Origin: Mycobacterium sp. 852014-50255_SCH5639931
Lineage (GTDB): Bacteria; Actinomycetota; Actinomycetes; Mycobacteriales; Mycobacteriaceae
NCBI RefSeq assembly: GCF_001665605.1
Contig: NZ_LZSV01000004.1
Location: 144,109-208,108 of the forward strand
Direction: 5' to 3'
Length of the DNA stretch: 64,000 nt
Below are positions 1 to 11,922 of this stretch, one piece after another (positions within the stretch are counted from its first letter, which is position 1; every line of letters starts with the position of its first letter). The notes under the pieces were generated by a model. That model searched no databases, was not told where the DNA came from, and saw only the letters and a program-made list of their open reading frames with translations. The position numbers and the translations under genes were made by a program.

Positions 1-3000
1 GCCTTCCCGGGCCCACCCTACTGTCGGCCGCGCTGGGCTCGGCGGAGGGCCGGCGGACTGGACTGCCCCGCACCACCGAACTGCGGATGCCGGCCGAAGC
101 CACCACGCGTTTGGTCGAGGAGACCCGGGCCCGTGGCATCACGATCAACACCCTGATACAGATGGCGTGGGCGCTGGTGTTGTCCCGGCTGACCGACACC
201 CACGACGTGGTTTTCGGCGTCACGGTGTCCGGGAGGCCGCCCGAACTCGCCGGCGTCGAGACCATGATCGGTCTGTTCATCAACACCGTTCCCATGCGGG
301 TGCGGCTCGACCCCGCCGCGACGGTGGGCGAGCAATGCCGCGCGGTACAGCGCAACGCCGCACTGCTGCGTGAGCACAGCCACGTCGGACATGCCCAACT
401 GCGGGCGCTCGGCGGCGTCGGCGAAATGTTCGACACCCTACTGGTCTACGAGAACTTCCCCTTGGACGGGCTGACCGCCGGCACCGAATTGACCGCCGCC
501 GGTGCGACATTCCGGCCGTCGGCCCTGCAAACCTTGTCGCATTTCCCGATCACCGTCGCGGCACACATCGCGGGCGGCGAACTGGTGGTGCTGGTCGAAG
601 TGATCGATGGGGCGCTCGGCGCCGTCCCCGCCGCCACCTTCGGTCGGCGGGTGATCACCACCGCCGAGCGGCTGCTGCGGGACTGGGAGCGCCCGCTGCG
701 CCAGGTCAGCGTCCTCTTCGACGACGAGGCGGTCCCCCCGCGCCCCGCGGGCGTGCCCGCCCCGCCGGCGGTCGGCATCCACACTCGATTCGCCGAGGTC
801 GCCGGGCGGACCCCCGACAACCTCGCGGTCAGCTGGGCGCGCGGCCAACTCAGCTACCGCGAACTGGACGCGCTGGCCGACGGCCTGGCCGCCCGGCTCG
901 CGGAGCGCGGGGTCCGGCCCGAAACCCCGGTAGCCATCCGGCTTTCGCGGGGGCCGCAGTACATCGTCGCGATGCTCGCGGTGCTCAAGGCCGGCGGCAT
1001 CTGCGTTCCGATGGAGCCGGGAACGCCCCCGGAACGGGTGGAATCGATCCTGCGTCAATCCAATGCCTCGATCGTGCTCGACGAGGTGTCGCTCGTCGCG
1101 GGCGAGCATCCCGCCACGGACTTTCGCCCGGTCGAGGTGGCGCCCGGCCAGGCCGCGTACGTCGTCTTCACGTCGGGCACGACCGGAGAACCCAAGGGCG
1201 TCATCGGAACTCACGCGGCGGTGGCCGCCTACGCCGACGATCACCTGGATAACGTGTTGCGGCCGGCGGCAATCCGGCTGGGCCGGCGGCTACGCATCGC
1301 GCACGCGTGGTCGTTCGCGTTCGACGCCGCGTGGCAGCCGTTGATCGCGCTGCTCGACGGCCACGGTGTGCACGTCGTGGACGAGCCCACCCAGGCCGAC
1401 GCCGAGGCGCTGGTCGCGGCCATCGCCGAGCACGGCGTCGACATGATCGACACCACTCCGTCGATGTTTGCCCAACTCGCGGCGTCCGGTTTGCTGACGA
1501 CAGTTCCGCTGGCCGTGCTGGCGCTGGGCGGAGAAGCGCTCGGTAAGCCCGCCTGGACCCTCATCCGCGAAGAGTGTGCACGCACCGGGATGGCGGCCTA
1601 CAACTGCTACGGCCCCACCGAAACCACGGTCGAGGCGGTGGTGGCCGCCATCGCGGAGCACGACGAGCCGTCGATCGGGCGGCCGACCCTGAACACCCGC
1701 GGCTACGTGCTGGACTCGGCGCTGCGTCCGGTGCCGTTCGGGGCCACCGGCGAGCTCTATCTGGCCGGCGCCCAGCTGGCCCGCGGCTATCTCGGCCGCG
1801 CGGCGGAAACCAGCCAGCGGTTCGTCGCCGACCCATTCGCGACCGGCGAACGCATGTACCGCACCGGCGATTTGGTGCGGCGCGGTTCCGACGGCGCGCT
1901 GCAGTACGTGGGCCGCGCCGACGCGCAGGTAAAGATCCGCGGCTACCGCGTCGAGCCCGGCGAGATCGCCGCCGCGCTCGAATCGCATCCCGCCGTTCAG
2001 CACGCCGGAGTGCTGGTGCACCGCTCGATGGCGGGAGCGCGGCTGACCGCTTACGTCGTGATTTCCGGTGCGGCACCCCGGCCCCCGTCGACGGGCGAAC
2101 TGCGCGGCATGCTCGGCTCCCGTCTGCCGCGCTACATGATCCCGCAGCGCATCGTCACGGTCGACGAAATTCCGCTGACGGCCAACGGCAAGCTGGACGA
2201 GACCGCGCTGAGCGCCTTCGACACCGGCGAGGCGGCGTCCGGAGCCGGACCCGAAACAGTCACGGAAGCCGCACTGGCGGAACTGCTTTCCGAACTGTTG
2301 CATCAGCCGCGAATCGACGTCACCGCGGATTTCCTGCAGCTGGGCCTGGACAGCATCATGGCACTGTCGGTGGTGCAGGCGGCGCGGGCGCGAGGGATCG
2401 CCCTGCGCGCCAGGCTCATCCTCGAGTGCGCGAACATCCGCGAGCTGGCCGAAGCCATCGATTCCGAAACCATCTCCGCCACAAGCGATGTCGAGAATGG
2501 CGCCGAGCCCATGTCGGTGCTGCCCAACGGCCGCTGGCTCTACGAATACGGGGAGCCGCGCCGGCTGGCGCAGACCGAAGCCATCCGGCTGCCCAAACAC
2601 GTCACCCGAGAACAATTGGACGCCGCGCTGGCCGGCATCCTGGCCGGACACGAGGTGCTGCGCGCCCGCCTGGACCGCGCGACCATGACCCTGGTCCCGT
2701 CCCGGGCCACGGACACCCCCCTCATCGAAGTAGAGGTGGCCGCCGATCTGCACGCCGTGGTCCCCGATCACGTCGCACGCGCCGTCGACCGCCTCGACCC
2801 GGAGCGGGGGGCGCTGCTGGCCGCGGTGTGGCTTCGCCCCCCGACCGGGCAGAGCGTCCTGCTGCTGGCCGCCCACGTCTTGGCGATGGATCCCGCGTCT
2901 TGGCGAGTGGTTCTCGGCGAATTAGACGCCGCCCTAAAGGCTTTGGCCACCGGTCACTCGCCGGCTCCGGTCCGGGAGCACACGAGCTACCGGCGCTGGG

Positions 3001-3788
3001 CCGGTGCGCTCATCGAGCGCGCGCACCGGCTGGACACCGCGCGATTCTGGGCCGCCCAGTCCGACGGCGACGATCCCGAACTCGGCGCCCGACGGGTCGA
3101 TCCGCGTCGCGACCGGGCCCGCGATCTGGACGTCCGCATGATCGCGGCCGACGCGGACACCACGCGCCGACTGCTGGACTCGGGCGTGCCGTTGCCGCAC
3201 TTGCTGGTCGCCGCCACCGCGGCGACGGTGACGCGGTGGCGGCGGTCGCGCAATCAGGCCACGCCGCCGCCCCTGCTGGCGCTCGAAACACACGGCCGCG
3301 CCTATGGTCTCGTCGACGGGCCGGACGCGCACACCATCGACACCGGCGACACCGTCGGACTGCTGAGTTCCATCTACCCGGTGCGGGTGGCGTCGGCCGA
3401 TCCACGAGACGTGGGGGAGCAGCTGGCGGCCATCCCCGGCGACGGGCTGGATTACGGGCTGCTGCGCTACCTGCGTGCCGACACCGCCGAACGCCTCGCC
3501 GCGTTGCCCGGCCCGCAACTGTTGCTGAACTACCTTGGTGCCGCCCATGCCGCCGGCGGTACCCGGCTGCTGACGCTGGAGCGGGAGCTCCTCGCCGGGG
3601 TCTCGCCGCAGCCGGAGCCGGAGCTGGCGGTTCGCCACGAGCTCACCATTGTGGCCGCCATGCTCACGTTCGACGGAGAGCGCGTGCTGGCCGCGCAGTG
3701 GCGCACGCTGCCGGACATTCTCGCTGACACCGAAGTGACCGAGCTGCAACGTCTTTGGATCGAATCACTGCGGGAGGCGGTCACATGA
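1..3788 (+). CDS. mbtF: Mycobactin peptide synthetase MbtF, 3' part (5' end outside window)
   Basis: Non-ribosomal peptide synthetase that adds the terminal lysine unit of the siderophore mycobactin. The frame is open to the window edge, so the N-terminus is missing (M. tuberculosis MbtF is about 1460 residues; roughly 1260 are present). Visible domains are the end of a condensation domain, an adenylation domain ([42 protein letters not shown]), a carrier domain (LGLDSIMAL, Ser is the phosphopantetheine site) and an epimerization-like domain ([22 protein letters not shown]). In the last domain the HHxxxDG motif reads AHVLAMDP, so the second His and the Asp survive but the first His and Gly do not. 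It overlaps mbtG by ATGA. Assignment rests on domains plus the mbtG-mbtH neighbours. Confidence 0.95.
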   Translation, partial: LPGPTLLSAALGSAEGRRTGLPRTTELRMPAEATTRLVEETRARGITINTLIQMAWALVLSRLTDTHDVVFGVTVSGRPPELAGVETMIGLFINTVPMRVRLDPAATVGEQCRAVQRNAALLREHSHVGHAQLRALGGVGEMFDTLLVYENFPLDGLTAGTELTAAGATFRPSALQTLSHFPITVAAHIAGGELVVLVEVIDGALGAVPAATFGRRVITTAERLLRDWERPLRQVSVLFDDEAVPPRPAGVPAPPAVGIHTRFAEVAGRTPDNLAVSWARGQLSYRELDALADGLAARLAERGVRPETPVAIRLSRGPQYIVAMLAVLKAGGICVPMEPGTPPERVESILRQSNASIVLDEVSLVAGEHPATDFRPVEVAPGQAAYVVFTSGTTGEPKGVIGTHAAVAAYADDHLDNVLRPAAIRLGRRLRIAHAWSFAFDAAWQPLIALLDGHGVHVVDEPTQADAEALVAAIAEHGVDMIDTTPSMFAQLAASGLLTTVPLAVLALGGEALGKPAWTLIREECARTGMAAYNCYGPTETTVEAVVAAIAEHDEPSIGRPTLNTRGYVLDSALRPVPFGATGELYLAGAQLARGYLGRAAETSQRFVADPFATGERMYRTGDLVRRGSDGALQYVGRADAQVKIRGYRVEPGEIAAALESHPAVQHAGVLVHRSMAGARLTAYVVISGAAPRPPSTGELRGMLGSRLPRYMIPQRIVTVDEIPLTANGKLDETALSAFDTGEAASGAGPETVTEAALAELLSELLHQPRIDVTADFLQLGLDSIMALSVVQAARARGIALRARLILECANIRELAEAIDSETISATSDVENGAEPMSVLPNGRWLYEYGEPRRLAQTEAIRLPKHVTREQLDAALAGILAGHEVLRARLDRATMTLVPSRATDTPLIEVEVAADLHAVVPDHVARAVDRLDPERGALLAAVWLRPPTGQSVLLLAAHVLAMDPASWRVVLGELDAALKALATGHSPAPVREHTSYRRWAGALIERAHRLDTARFWAAQSDGDDPELGARRVDPRRDRARDLDVRMIAADADTTRRLLDSGVPLPHLLVAATAATVTRWRRSRNQATPPPLLALETHGRAYGLVDGPDAHTIDTGDTVGLLSSIYPVRVASADPRDVGEQLAAIPGDGLDYGLLRYLRADTAERLAALPGPQLLLNYLGAAHAAGGTRLLTLERELLAGVSPQPEPELAVRHELTIVAAMLTFDGERVLAAQWRTLPDILADTEVTELQRLWIESLREAVT

Positions 3789-5080
3789 GCACGCTTGCGA
3801 TAGTGGGCGCGGGAGCCAAGGCGGTTGCCGTCGGGGCCAAGGCGTCCGTGCTGCGCGAGATGGGTGTCGATGCCCCCCAGGTGACCGCGGTCGAACGCAT
3901 CGGCGTGGCGGCCAACTGGCAAGCCAGCGGAGGTTGGACCGACGGGGCGCACCGGTTGGGCACCAGCCCGGAGAAGGACGTGGGGTTCCCGTACCGCTCC
4001 GCGCTGGTGCCCCGCCGCAACGCCGAACTCGACGAGCGGATGACCCGCTACAGCTGGCAGTCCTATCTGATCGCCACGGCGTCATTCGCCGAATGGATCG
4101 ACCGCGGCCGACCGGCGCCGACTCATCGCAGGTGGAGCCAATACCTGGGTTGGGTGGCCGAGCAGACCGGTCTCAACGTGGTGCACGGTGAGGTGGAACG
4201 GCTGGCCGTCAACGGCGACCAGTGGACGCTGCACACCCACGAGGACACCGTGCACGCCGACGCCTTGATGATCACCGGGCCGGGGCAGGCCGAGAAATCA
4301 TTGCTGCCCGGCAATCCGCGCATGCTGTCGATCGCACAGTTCTGGGATCGCGCCGCGGGCCACGACCGGATCAGTGCCGAGCGGGTGGCGGTGATCGGGG
4401 GTGGCGAGACGGCCGCGTCGATGCTCAATGAACTGTTCCGGCACCGGGTTTCGACCATCACCGTCATCTCCCCGCAAGTGACGCTGTTCACCCGCGGGGA
4501 GAGCTTCTTCGAGAACTCGCTCTTCTCCGACCCGACCGACTGGACCGCTCTAACGCTGGCCGAACGCCGCGACGCGTTAGCCCGCACCGACCGCGGGGTG
4601 TTCTCGGCGAACGTGCAGGAGGCCCTGCTGGCCGACGACCGGATCCGCCACTTGCGAGGACGGGTGGCCCATGCGGTGGGCCGGGACGGTCAGATCCGGT
4701 TGACCCTGTCCACCAACCGGGGCAGCGAGAACCTCGAGACGGTGCACGGTTTCGACCTGGTAATCGACGGCTCCGGCGCCGACCCGCTGTGGTTCACGTC
4801 GTTGTTCGGCCCGGACGTGCTGGACCTGCTGGAGCTTGGCCTGGGCGGACCGCTGACAGCCGACAGCCTGCAGGAAGCGATCGGCTACGACCTGGCGGTC
4901 GCGGACGTCGCGCCGAAGCTGTTCCTGCCCAATCTGTCCGGGTTGACGCAGGGCCCCGGATTTCCGAACCTCAGCTGCCTGGGATTGTTGTCAGACCGGG
5001 TATTGGGAACTAGTGGGGGCTTGGTGGGCCCGCCCAAGCGCACGACGAGGAGACGCGATGAGCATCAACCCCTTCGATGA
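3785..5080 (+). CDS. mbtG: L-lysine N6-monooxygenase MbtG
   Basis: Flavin-dependent monooxygenase that hydroxylates the lysine side-chain nitrogen, making the hydroxamate iron ligands of mycobactin. The 431-residue product has the same length as the M. tuberculosis protein. An N-terminal FAD-type Rossmann motif ([11 protein letters not shown]) and an internal NADPH-type motif near residue 200 ([10 protein letters not shown]) are visible. I chose the ATG at 3785 because it overlaps the mbtF stop as ATGA and gives the family N-terminus; an in-frame ATG at 3755 would lie inside mbtF. Its 3' end overlaps mbtH by 23 bp, so the three genes are translationally packed in one operon. The last ~20 residues are unusually Arg/Thr-rich. 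Confidence 0.95.
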   Translation: MSTLAIVGAGAKAVAVGAKASVLREMGVDAPQVTAVERIGVAANWQASGGWTDGAHRLGTSPEKDVGFPYRSALVPRRNAELDERMTRYSWQSYLIATASFAEWIDRGRPAPTHRRWSQYLGWVAEQTGLNVVHGEVERLAVNGDQWTLHTHEDTVHADALMITGPGQAEKSLLPGNPRMLSIAQFWDRAAGHDRISAERVAVIGGGETAASMLNELFRHRVSTITVISPQVTLFTRGESFFENSLFSDPTDWTALTLAERRDALARTDRGVFSANVQEALLADDRIRHLRGRVAHAVGRDGQIRLTLSTNRGSENLETVHGFDLVIDGSGADPLWFTSLFGPDVLDLLELGLGGPLTADSLQEAIGYDLAVADVAPKLFLPNLSGLTQGPGFPNLSCLGLLSDRVLGTSGGLVGPPKRTTRRRDEHQPLR

Positions 5081-5276
5081 CGACAACGGCACATTCTTCG
5101 TGCTCGTCAACGGCGAGGACCAGCACAGCCTGTGGCCGAGCTTCGCCGACACCCCCGCGGGCTGGCGCGTGGTGTTCGGCGAGGCAAGCCGCGCGGAGTG
5201 CCTCGAATATGTCGAACAAAACTGGTCCGACATCCGGCCCAAGAGTCTTCAGGAATCGATCGAGCGTCGTTCATAA
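5058..5276 (+). CDS. mbtH: MbtH-like NRPS accessory protein
   Basis: Small 72-residue founder-type MbtH protein that binds NRPS adenylation domains and supports their folding or activity. The family core is present: NPFDDDNG at the N-terminus, SLWP, and [20 protein letters not shown] around residues 30-50. The ATG at 5058 is preceded by GAGGAGAC about 7 bp upstream and lies inside the last codons of mbtG. It closes the mycobactin operon: 169 bp of non-coding sequence follow before the next gene. Confidence 0.96.
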   Translation: MSINPFDDDNGTFFVLVNGEDQHSLWPSFADTPAGWRVVFGEASRAECLEYVEQNWSDIRPKSLQESIERRS

Positions 5277-5432
5277 CACGCGGCGGCGCCGCCGCCGTAG
5301 CGTCGCCGTAACGTGACCGGCTCGAGACACAATCGCCGGTCACACAGGGCACACTTACACCAATTAAACCGTGGTGACGCGGAACCTTCTGGGGGACAAG
5401 ATCGCTGAGATCCCGCCACGGTTCGCGCGTAT

Positions 5433-5445
5433 CGAAGGGGGAACC
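5433..5445 (+). repeat. 13-bp ribosome-binding leader repeat, copy 1
   Basis: CGAAGGGGGAACC directly precedes the GTG start at 5446. The identical 13 bases precede the ATG of the paralogous gene at 6146, so the leader was duplicated with the gene. The purine-rich core fits a Shine-Dalgarno role and fixes both starts. Confidence 0.8.
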
Positions 5446-5970
5446 GTGAAGACCGTGAAGACCATGACAACTCTTGCCACCAGCGTGGCGGCGTTCGCCG
5501 TCGTAGGGGGAGCCGCCGGTGGCGTTTTCGTCGCAGCACCGATGGATCCGGTGCAGCTGGCCGCGGTCGGCGCGCCGCTTCCGCAGGATCCGCCCCCGCC
5601 GCCGCCGGCGCCGGGAGCCCTGCCGACCGCCGAGCAGTTGTCGAACCTGTGTAACCAGGCGACCGATCCGGGCGTTTCGTACACGACCAAGAACAATCTG
5701 GTCGAAAACGGCATCAGCCCCAACGAGGGGCACGTCGCCGATCACGATCTGCGCAAGGCCTACCGCAACGGGAACTTTCCTGAGACGTTCGCCGTGACCA
5801 ACATCGCGCCGGCCGGCCCGAACATGGCCCAGGCCGACGTGGCCATCTCGGGTCCGAAGTTCGCCGGGCCGGTGGAAAAGCACCTGGTTTTCGTCAATCA
5901 GGGCGGGAACTGGGTCCTGCAGCACGACGCCGCCATCGCGCTGATCCAGGCGGCGACGGCGACGAACTAG
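5446..5970 (+). CDS. MTB12/CFP-2 family secreted antigen, divergent copy
   Basis: Secreted low-molecular-weight protein of 174 residues related to M. tuberculosis MTB12 (CFP-2). It has an N-terminal hydrophobic signal segment ([16 protein letters not shown]), a Pro-rich linker after the predicted cleavage region (PPPPPPAPGA), and the family body including NLVENGIS, VADHDL, VTNIAPA and FVNQGG. The GTG at 5446 is used because it sits directly behind the leader shared with the next gene and yields the same VKTVK/MKTVK beginning. Compared with the second copy it is more divergent and carries a cysteine (LCNQ). Role unknown; exported antigens of this family are abundant in culture filtrate. Confidence 0.85.
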   Translation: MKTVKTMTTLATSVAAFAVVGGAAGGVFVAAPMDPVQLAAVGAPLPQDPPPPPPAPGALPTAEQLSNLCNQATDPGVSYTTKNNLVENGISPNEGHVADHDLRKAYRNGNFPETFAVTNIAPAGPNMAQADVAISGPKFAGPVEKHLVFVNQGGNWVLQHDAAIALIQAATATN

Positions 5971-6132
5971 GCGGCTAGAATTCTGGGCGGCCACACAGCC
6001 TGCGCACAGGTTGTGCATGTTGTCTTCATATGGCCTGGTCGTAACGTAGCCGTGCCGAGTCGCGAAACAACAGGAGTAGCAGGCGCGCTGACACCACGCC
6101 AGATGTGTGGATCCGTCTAAATTCGTGCCCGT

Positions 6133-6145
6133 CGAAGGGGGAACC
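6133..6145 (+). repeat. 13-bp ribosome-binding leader repeat, copy 2
   Basis: Second exact copy of CGAAGGGGGAACC, immediately 5' of the ATG at 6146. See the copy at 5433-5445. Confidence 0.8.
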
Positions 6146-6649
6146 ATGAAAACCGTTAAGTTGCTTGCCACCAGCGTGGCAGCCTTCGCCGCCATCGGGG
6201 GTGCGGCCGCCGGCGTGGCCTCCGTCGCGGCGCCAGTGGATCAGGTGCGGCTGGCCGCGGTGGGCGCGCCTCTACCGCAGGATCCGGCTCCGGCTGCGGC
6301 CGCCGACGTCCCGACCGCCGACCAGCTGACCGGCGTGCTGAACAGCCTGGCGGACCCGAGCGTCTCCTTCTCCAGCAAGAGCAACCTGGTGCAAGGCGGC
6401 ATCAGCGGAATCGAGGCACACGTCGCCGACAAGAAGCTGCAGAAGGCGGCCAAGAACGGCGACCTGCCCCTGTCGTTCGACGTCACGAACATCCAGCCGA
6501 CCGCGGCCGGTTCGGCCACCGCTGACGTCGCGGTCTCCGGTCCTAAGCTGACTTCGCCGGTCACCCAGAACATCACGTTCGTCAACCAGGGCGGCTGGGT
6601 GCTGTCGCGGTCGTCGGCGATGGAGTTGCTGCAGGCCGCCGGTCAGTGA
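6146..6649 (+). CDS. cfp2: Low-molecular-weight secreted antigen MTB12 (CFP-2)
   Basis: The 167-residue product is the closer match to M. tuberculosis CFP-2/MTB12, with the shared strings TNIQP, SATADV, FVNQGGW and AMELLQAAG. It carries a signal peptide (hydrophobic residues about 5-28), an Ala/Pro linker and a conserved secreted domain. It lies 175 bp behind its paralogue in the same orientation, and both sit directly downstream of mbtH, the position cfp2 holds in M. tuberculosis. The last codons overlap the 3' end of the convergent sigma-factor gene by 7 bp. Confidence 0.93.
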   Translation: MKTVKLLATSVAAFAAIGGAAAGVASVAAPVDQVRLAAVGAPLPQDPAPAAAADVPTADQLTGVLNSLADPSVSFSSKSNLVQGGISGIEAHVADKKLQKAAKNGDLPLSFDVTNIQPTAAGSATADVAVSGPKLTSPVTQNITFVNQGGWVLSRSSAMELLQAAGQ

Positions 6650-7518
6650 TCTGCGCCCAGCGCGCGCAGATCTGATTTTGCGAGGCGTGCGGGGTCGGCG
6701 AGCACATCGATCGAGGCCACCAGGCCACCGCGCACCACGAATCCCATGATGGCCGTCGCCCGCCCGGCGACGAAGATGACCGCGCCGGCGGCGCCGTTGA
6801 CGGTCGCCGGGCGCACCTCGCGGTCCTGGCCCGCGTAGCCGCGGGCCAGCCTCGCCACGGCGGCGGCACCCTCGGCGCGGAAACCGGGGGTGCCGTGGCC
6901 GAAGTCGCCGCGCAGCACGACATCCGGATGCAGCACGGCCACCAGCCGGTCGAAATCGCCGCTGCGGCCCGCCGCGAAGAAGGCGTCGACGGCCTCCCGC
7001 TGCGCGGCCGCGTCGCCGTCGGGGGCCGGATCGGCCTCTTCGATGCGTCGGCGCGCCCGGCTGGCCAGCTTGCGGGTGGCCTCCGGCGTCCGGCCGACGA
7101 TGGGTGCGATCTGGTCGAAGGGCACGGCGAAGACGTCGTGCAGCACGAATGCCAGGCGCTGCTCCGGCTGCAAGGTGTCCAGCACCACGAACAACGCCAG
7201 CCCGACCGCGTCGGCCAGCATCGCGCGGTGTTCGGGGTCGAATTCGCCTTCGGCCTCCACGATCGGATCCGGCACGCCCACCGTGAGGCCGCGCGTCCGG
7301 CGGTCGCGGAGCATGTTCAAACAGATGCGGGCCACCACCGTGGTGAGCCAGGCGTCCAGGTTGGCGATGTCGTCACAGGCGGTGCCGCTCAGCCGGAGCC
7401 ACGCCTCCTGCACGGCGTCCTGGGCGTCGTCGATCGAGCCCAGCATGCGGTAGGCGATGGCGCCCAGCTGGGGCCTCGCCGCCTCGAAACGCGCCGTCAC
7501 CGACGCATCCACGGTCAC
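6643..7518 (-). CDS. ECF sigma factor with SnoaL-like C-terminal domain (SigJ/ECF41-like)
   Basis: RNA polymerase sigma factor of 291 residues. Region 2 ([19 protein letters not shown], residues about 23-42) and region 4 ([20 protein letters not shown] followed by the helix-turn-helix [16 protein letters not shown]) are clear. Behind them is a ~110-residue SnoaL/NTF2-like extension typical of sigma factors that lack a separate anti-sigma factor. The GTG start at 7518 overlaps the stop of the upstream gene as GTGA, so the two form an operon with the decarboxylase-like gene first. That pairing is typical of the ECF41 class, where the C-terminal domain modulates activity. The exact class is inferred. 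Confidence 0.85.
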   Translation of the reverse strand: MTVDASVTARFEAARPQLGAIAYRMLGSIDDAQDAVQEAWLRLSGTACDDIANLDAWLTTVVARICLNMLRDRRTRGLTVGVPDPIVEAEGEFDPEHRAMLADAVGLALFVVLDTLQPEQRLAFVLHDVFAVPFDQIAPIVGRTPEATRKLASRARRRIEEADPAPDGDAAAQREAVDAFFAAGRSGDFDRLVAVLHPDVVLRGDFGHGTPGFRAEGAAAVARLARGYAGQDREVRPATVNGAAGAVIFVAGRATAIMGFVVRGGLVASIDVLADPARLAKSDLRALGADH

Positions 7519-8108
7519 GTGCGGGCCTCGGGCAGGGCGCAGACCCGGTTGCCGGAGAAGCCGGACGAGCCGATCCCGAGCGCCAGGTTGAAGCGGGCGC
7601 GCAGGTTGCCCAGCGTGATCACGTGGGTGAGCCCGACGAGTTGGGCGGTGTCGAAATGCCCGCGCAGCGCATCGAAAAGCTCATCGCTCACCTCCACGGG
7701 CGTACGACTGATCGCGGTCGCGTACTCGAGGATCAGCTTGTCGACGCCGGAGAAGCACGAGGCGTTGCGATAGTCCGCCAGGGCGAGCAGTTCCTCGTCG
7801 GTGATGCCCCACCGGCGGGCGATCTGTGAACCGAGGTCGATGCAGTACTCGCAGCGCACCGTCGTCGCCGACTTGAGCTCCGCGAGCGCGCGGTGGCGCG
7901 GGCTGAGGATGTCCAGCTTCGACTCGGCCTGCTCGAGCTTGCCGTAGGCGTTGAGCAGCCGGGGGATGTGCGCGTACATCCGCAGCGGTTCCAGCATCCC
8001 GGCCGTTTCCAGGCCGGTCATCTGTGCCAGCTTGCGCTTGGTGAAGAAGAAGGCGATGTTGGCGCCCAGGCCGGCATCGCGGTCTGAGACCCCTGGCAAC
8101 CGGGACAT
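7515..8108 (-). CDS. Carboxymuconolactone decarboxylase / AhpD-like protein
   Basis: A 197-residue member of the CMD/AhpD fold. The redox motif of the family is visible as RCEYCIDLGS (CxxC near residue 83) followed by an all-helical C-terminal part. ATG at 8108 has a strong AGGAGG about 8 bp upstream, which decides the start against a longer frame. It is translationally coupled to the ECF sigma gene downstream (GTGA). Proteins of this type are usual partners or targets of SnoaL-tailed ECF sigma factors, which suggests a redox or peroxide-related role; the substrate is unknown. Confidence 0.85.
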   Translation of the reverse strand: MSRLPGVSDRDAGLGANIAFFFTKRKLAQMTGLETAGMLEPLRMYAHIPRLLNAYGKLEQAESKLDILSPRHRALAELKSATTVRCEYCIDLGSQIARRWGITDEELLALADYRNASCFSGVDKLILEYATAISRTPVEVSDELFDALRGHFDTAQLVGLTHVITLGNLRARFNLALGIGSSGFSGNRVCALPEART

Positions 8109-8182
8109 GGCGATCCTCCTAGCAAGTTGTGAACCAACGTCCTCACTAAGTCGACACCCGGCGCGGCGCAAATGTGACCGAC

Positions 8183-8497
8183 CTAGCCGGGCGGCCCCGG
8201 CGCCCGGTCCATGTCGAACACCCGCGCGTGCAACACGGTGCGGTTCCGCAGCGCCGCGCGGACCGCGCGGTGCAGGCCGTCCTCGAGATACGTGACGCCC
8301 TTCCACCGCACCGCATGCGGGAAGAGGTCGCCGTAGAAGGTGGAGTCCTCCGACAGCAGGCGGTCCAGCGCGAGCACCGTCGTCGTGGTGACCAGTTCGT
8401 CGAGGCGGATCTGCTGCGGCGGAATCTGGGCCCAGTCGCGGTAGGACAGCCCGTGCTCGGGATACGGCTTGCCCTCGCGCACACCCTTGAAGATCAT
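8183..8497 (-). CDS. Conserved mycobacterial protein (Rv2375-like)
   Basis: A 104-residue protein without a recognised catalytic motif. It matches the small conserved gene that sits between cfp2 and hrcA in M. tuberculosis (Rv2375), as judged by position and general character. The sequence begins MIFKGVREGKPYP and has a conserved central part (IRLDELVTTTTVLALDRLL, FYGDLFPHAV). I chose ATG 8497 over the GTG at 8521 because a purine-rich GGGAGAGA lies just upstream and the conserved part starts there. Function unknown. Confidence 0.75.
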   Translation of the reverse strand: MIFKGVREGKPYPEHGLSYRDWAQIPPQQIRLDELVTTTTVLALDRLLSEDSTFYGDLFPHAVRWKGVTYLEDGLHRAVRAALRNRTVLHARVFDMDRAPGPPG

Positions 8498-8705
8498 CGC
8501 CGGATCTCTCCCGACGCCCAATGCCGCGACCGGTTCATGCTGGACAGGCTAACCGGAAGAGGTGTCGCCAGCCTCGAAGCCACCGCAATTCCAACGGCCG
8601 CCGCAGAAGGCCCGCCGCCTGGGCCTCGGCAACGGGCCGCTCCAACGGTTAGCACGGCTTGCGACCCGTAAAATGGACCCGGGTCAGCGCGGCGCAGGGA
8701 GGTGA

Positions 8706-9743
<1,038 letters not shown>

Positions 9744-9801
9744 ACGCGCACCCGCGGTATGCGCAGGCGCGGGATAAGGACCAGGTTTAGGAGAGTCAGG
9801 C

Positions 9802-10950
9802 GTGGCACGCGACTATTACGGGCTGCTCGGGGTGGGCAGAAACGCCAGCGATGCGGAGATCAAGCGCGCGTACCGCAAGTTGGCCCGCGAGTTGCATCCC
9901 GACGTCAACCCGGACGAGGGCGCGCAGGCGAAGTTCAAGGAGATCAGCGTCGCCTACGAGGTGCTGAGCGACCCCGAGAAACGCCGCATCGTCGACCTGG
10001 GTGGCGATCCGATGGAAGGCGCCGCCGCGGCCGGCGGCGGTTTCGGCGGCGGTTTCGGCGGCCTCGGCGACGTGTTCGAGGCCTTCTTCGGCGGCGGCTT
10101 CAGCGGTGGCGCGACCTCCCGCGGTCCCATCGGCCGGGTGCGGCCGGGCTCGGACTCGCTGCTGCGGATGCGGCTCGACCTCGAAGAGTGCGCCGCCGGC
10201 GTGACCAAGCAGGTCACCGTCGACACCGCGGTGTTGTGCGACCGCTGCCAGGGTAAGGGCACCAACGGCGACTCGGTGCCCGTCCCGTGCGACACGTGCG
10301 GCGGCCGCGGCGAGGTCCAGACGGTGCAGCGGTCGCTGTTGGGCCAGGTGATGACCTCTCGGCCGTGCCCCACCTGCCGCGGCGTCGGTGTCGTCATCCC
10401 CGATCCCTGCCACCAGTGCATGGGCGACGGCCGGGTGCGGGCCCGCCGCGAGATCAGCGTCAAGATCCCCGCCGGGGTCGGCGACGGCATGCGGGTGCGG
10501 CTGGCCGCCCAGGGCGAGGTTGGACCCGGGGGAGGCCCGGCCGGCGACCTGTACGTCGAGGTTCACGAGCAGGCCCACGACGTGTTCGTGCGCGAGGGTG
10601 ACGACCTGCACTGCACGGTGTCGGTGCCCATGTTCGATGCGGCGCTGGGCGCCACGGTCACCATCGACGCCATTCTCGACGGCATCAGCGAGGTCACCAT
10701 TCCGCCTGGCACGCAACCGAATTCGGTAATCACGCTGCGTGGCCACGGGATGCCTCACCTCCGGTCGGGCACCCGGGGCGACCTGCACGTCCACGTCGAG
10801 GTGGTAGTGCCCAGCCGGCTGGACCACCACGACACCGAACTGCTGCGCGAGCTCAAGACCCGGCGCAGCCGCGACGTGCCCGAGGTCCGCTCGACGCACG
10901 CCGGCGGCGGCCTGTTCAGCCGGCTGCGCGAAACGTTCACCGGGCGCTAG
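9802..10950 (+). CDS. dnaJ2: Chaperone protein DnaJ2
   Basis: Co-chaperone that stimulates DnaK ATPase and delivers unfolded proteins. The 382-residue type I DnaJ has a J domain with the HPD motif at residues 32-34, a Gly/Phe-rich linker ([10 protein letters not shown]), four zinc repeats ([32 protein letters not shown]) and the C-terminal substrate-binding domain. GTG 9802 follows AGGAGAG. It follows hrcA, matching the second dnaJ of mycobacteria rather than the dnaK-linked one. Confidence 0.96.
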   Translation: MARDYYGLLGVGRNASDAEIKRAYRKLARELHPDVNPDEGAQAKFKEISVAYEVLSDPEKRRIVDLGGDPMEGAAAAGGGFGGGFGGLGDVFEAFFGGGFSGGATSRGPIGRVRPGSDSLLRMRLDLEECAAGVTKQVTVDTAVLCDRCQGKGTNGDSVPVPCDTCGGRGEVQTVQRSLLGQVMTSRPCPTCRGVGVVIPDPCHQCMGDGRVRARREISVKIPAGVGDGMRVRLAAQGEVGPGGGPAGDLYVEVHEQAHDVFVREGDDLHCTVSVPMFDAALGATVTIDAILDGISEVTIPPGTQPNSVITLRGHGMPHLRSGTRGDLHVHVEVVVPSRLDHHDTELLRELKTRRSRDVPEVRSTHAGGGLFSRLRETFTGR

Positions 10951-10975
10951 CCGCCAGCCCGAAAAAGGCGCGTAC

Positions 10976-11737
10976 ATGGTCGCGACCCTCTTCTACGTCG
11001 ACGCGCTGCCCGATACCGGCTCACTGGCCGTCGTCGGCGGCGACGAGGGGTTTCACGCCGCCACCGTGCGGCGGATCCGACCCGGCGAGCAACTGGTCCT
11101 CGGCGACGGCGCCGGCGGCCTGGCGCACTGCGAGGTCGAGCACGCCGGCCGCGACGGGTTGCGCGCCCGGGTGCTGAAGCGCTGGAGCGTCGCGGCCGCG
11201 CAGCCGCCGGTCACCGTGGTGCAGGCGCTGCCGAAGTCGGACCGATCGGAGTTGGCCATCGAACTGGCCACCGAAGCCGGCGCTGACGCGTTCCTGGCCT
11301 GGCAGGCGGCCCGGTGTGTGGCCAGTTGGCAGGGTGCGCGCGTGGACAAGGGCCTGCGCCGGTGGCGCGCCGTCGCCCGTTCGGCGGCCCGGCAATCCCG
11401 ACGGGCGCACATCCCGCCCGTTGAGGGCGTGCTGTCCACCGCGGGACTGGCCCAGCGGATCCGCGACGACGTGGCCGCCGGAGCCGTGGCGCTGGCGTTG
11501 CACGAGTCGGCCACCGACCCGCTGACCAAACTCGATATCGCCCGCGCGACCGCGTTGCTGCTCGTGGTAGGGCCCGAAGGCGGGATCGCGCCCGACGAGA
11601 TCGCCGCGTTGACCGAGGCGGGGGCGGTGCCGGTGCGGCTGGGCCCCCAGGTGCTGCGCACGTCGACCGCCGCGGCGGTGGCGCTGGGGGCGCTCGGCGT
11701 GCTCACCCCGCGGTGGCACCACGCCTCCACCCTGTAG
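10976..11737 (+). CDS. rsmE: 16S rRNA (uracil-1498-N3)-methyltransferase RsmE
   Basis: SPOUT-fold methyltransferase that modifies U1498 of 16S rRNA. The 253-residue product has an N-terminal PUA-like part (LVLGDGAGG) and the SPOUT knot region near the C-terminus with [13 protein letters not shown] and [14 protein letters not shown], which are the SAM-binding motifs of the family. It starts 25 bp after dnaJ2 in the same direction, the usual dnaJ2-rsmE linkage. About 185 bp without an evident gene follow before phoH. Confidence 0.93.
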   Translation: MVATLFYVDALPDTGSLAVVGGDEGFHAATVRRIRPGEQLVLGDGAGGLAHCEVEHAGRDGLRARVLKRWSVAAAQPPVTVVQALPKSDRSELAIELATEAGADAFLAWQAARCVASWQGARVDKGLRRWRAVARSAARQSRRAHIPPVEGVLSTAGLAQRIRDDVAAGAVALALHESATDPLTKLDIARATALLLVVGPEGGIAPDEIAALTEAGAVPVRLGPQVLRTSTAAAVALGALGVLTPRWHHASTL

Positions 11738-11922
11738 GGCGTCGGCGATCGCGCCGCGTCGTCGCTGGTCCCGGGCGGGCCGGAGCCGATAGGCCCGTCG
11801 CGCGGCAACTACCTGACCCCCGCCAATACGCGGCTGAAGGCTGACCAATCTAGGGCCCCGGCGTAGACTTAGGCAGCCGAGCAAACCACCGACAAGCCGA
11901 GAAAGCAGGCATCGAGAGCCAC

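Noticed and set aside
1290..2876. Long minus-strand open frame opposite mbtF
   Set aside because: It is the antisense shadow of the high-GC NRPS gene; no recognisable domain and Arg/Gly/His-rich composition typical of shadows.
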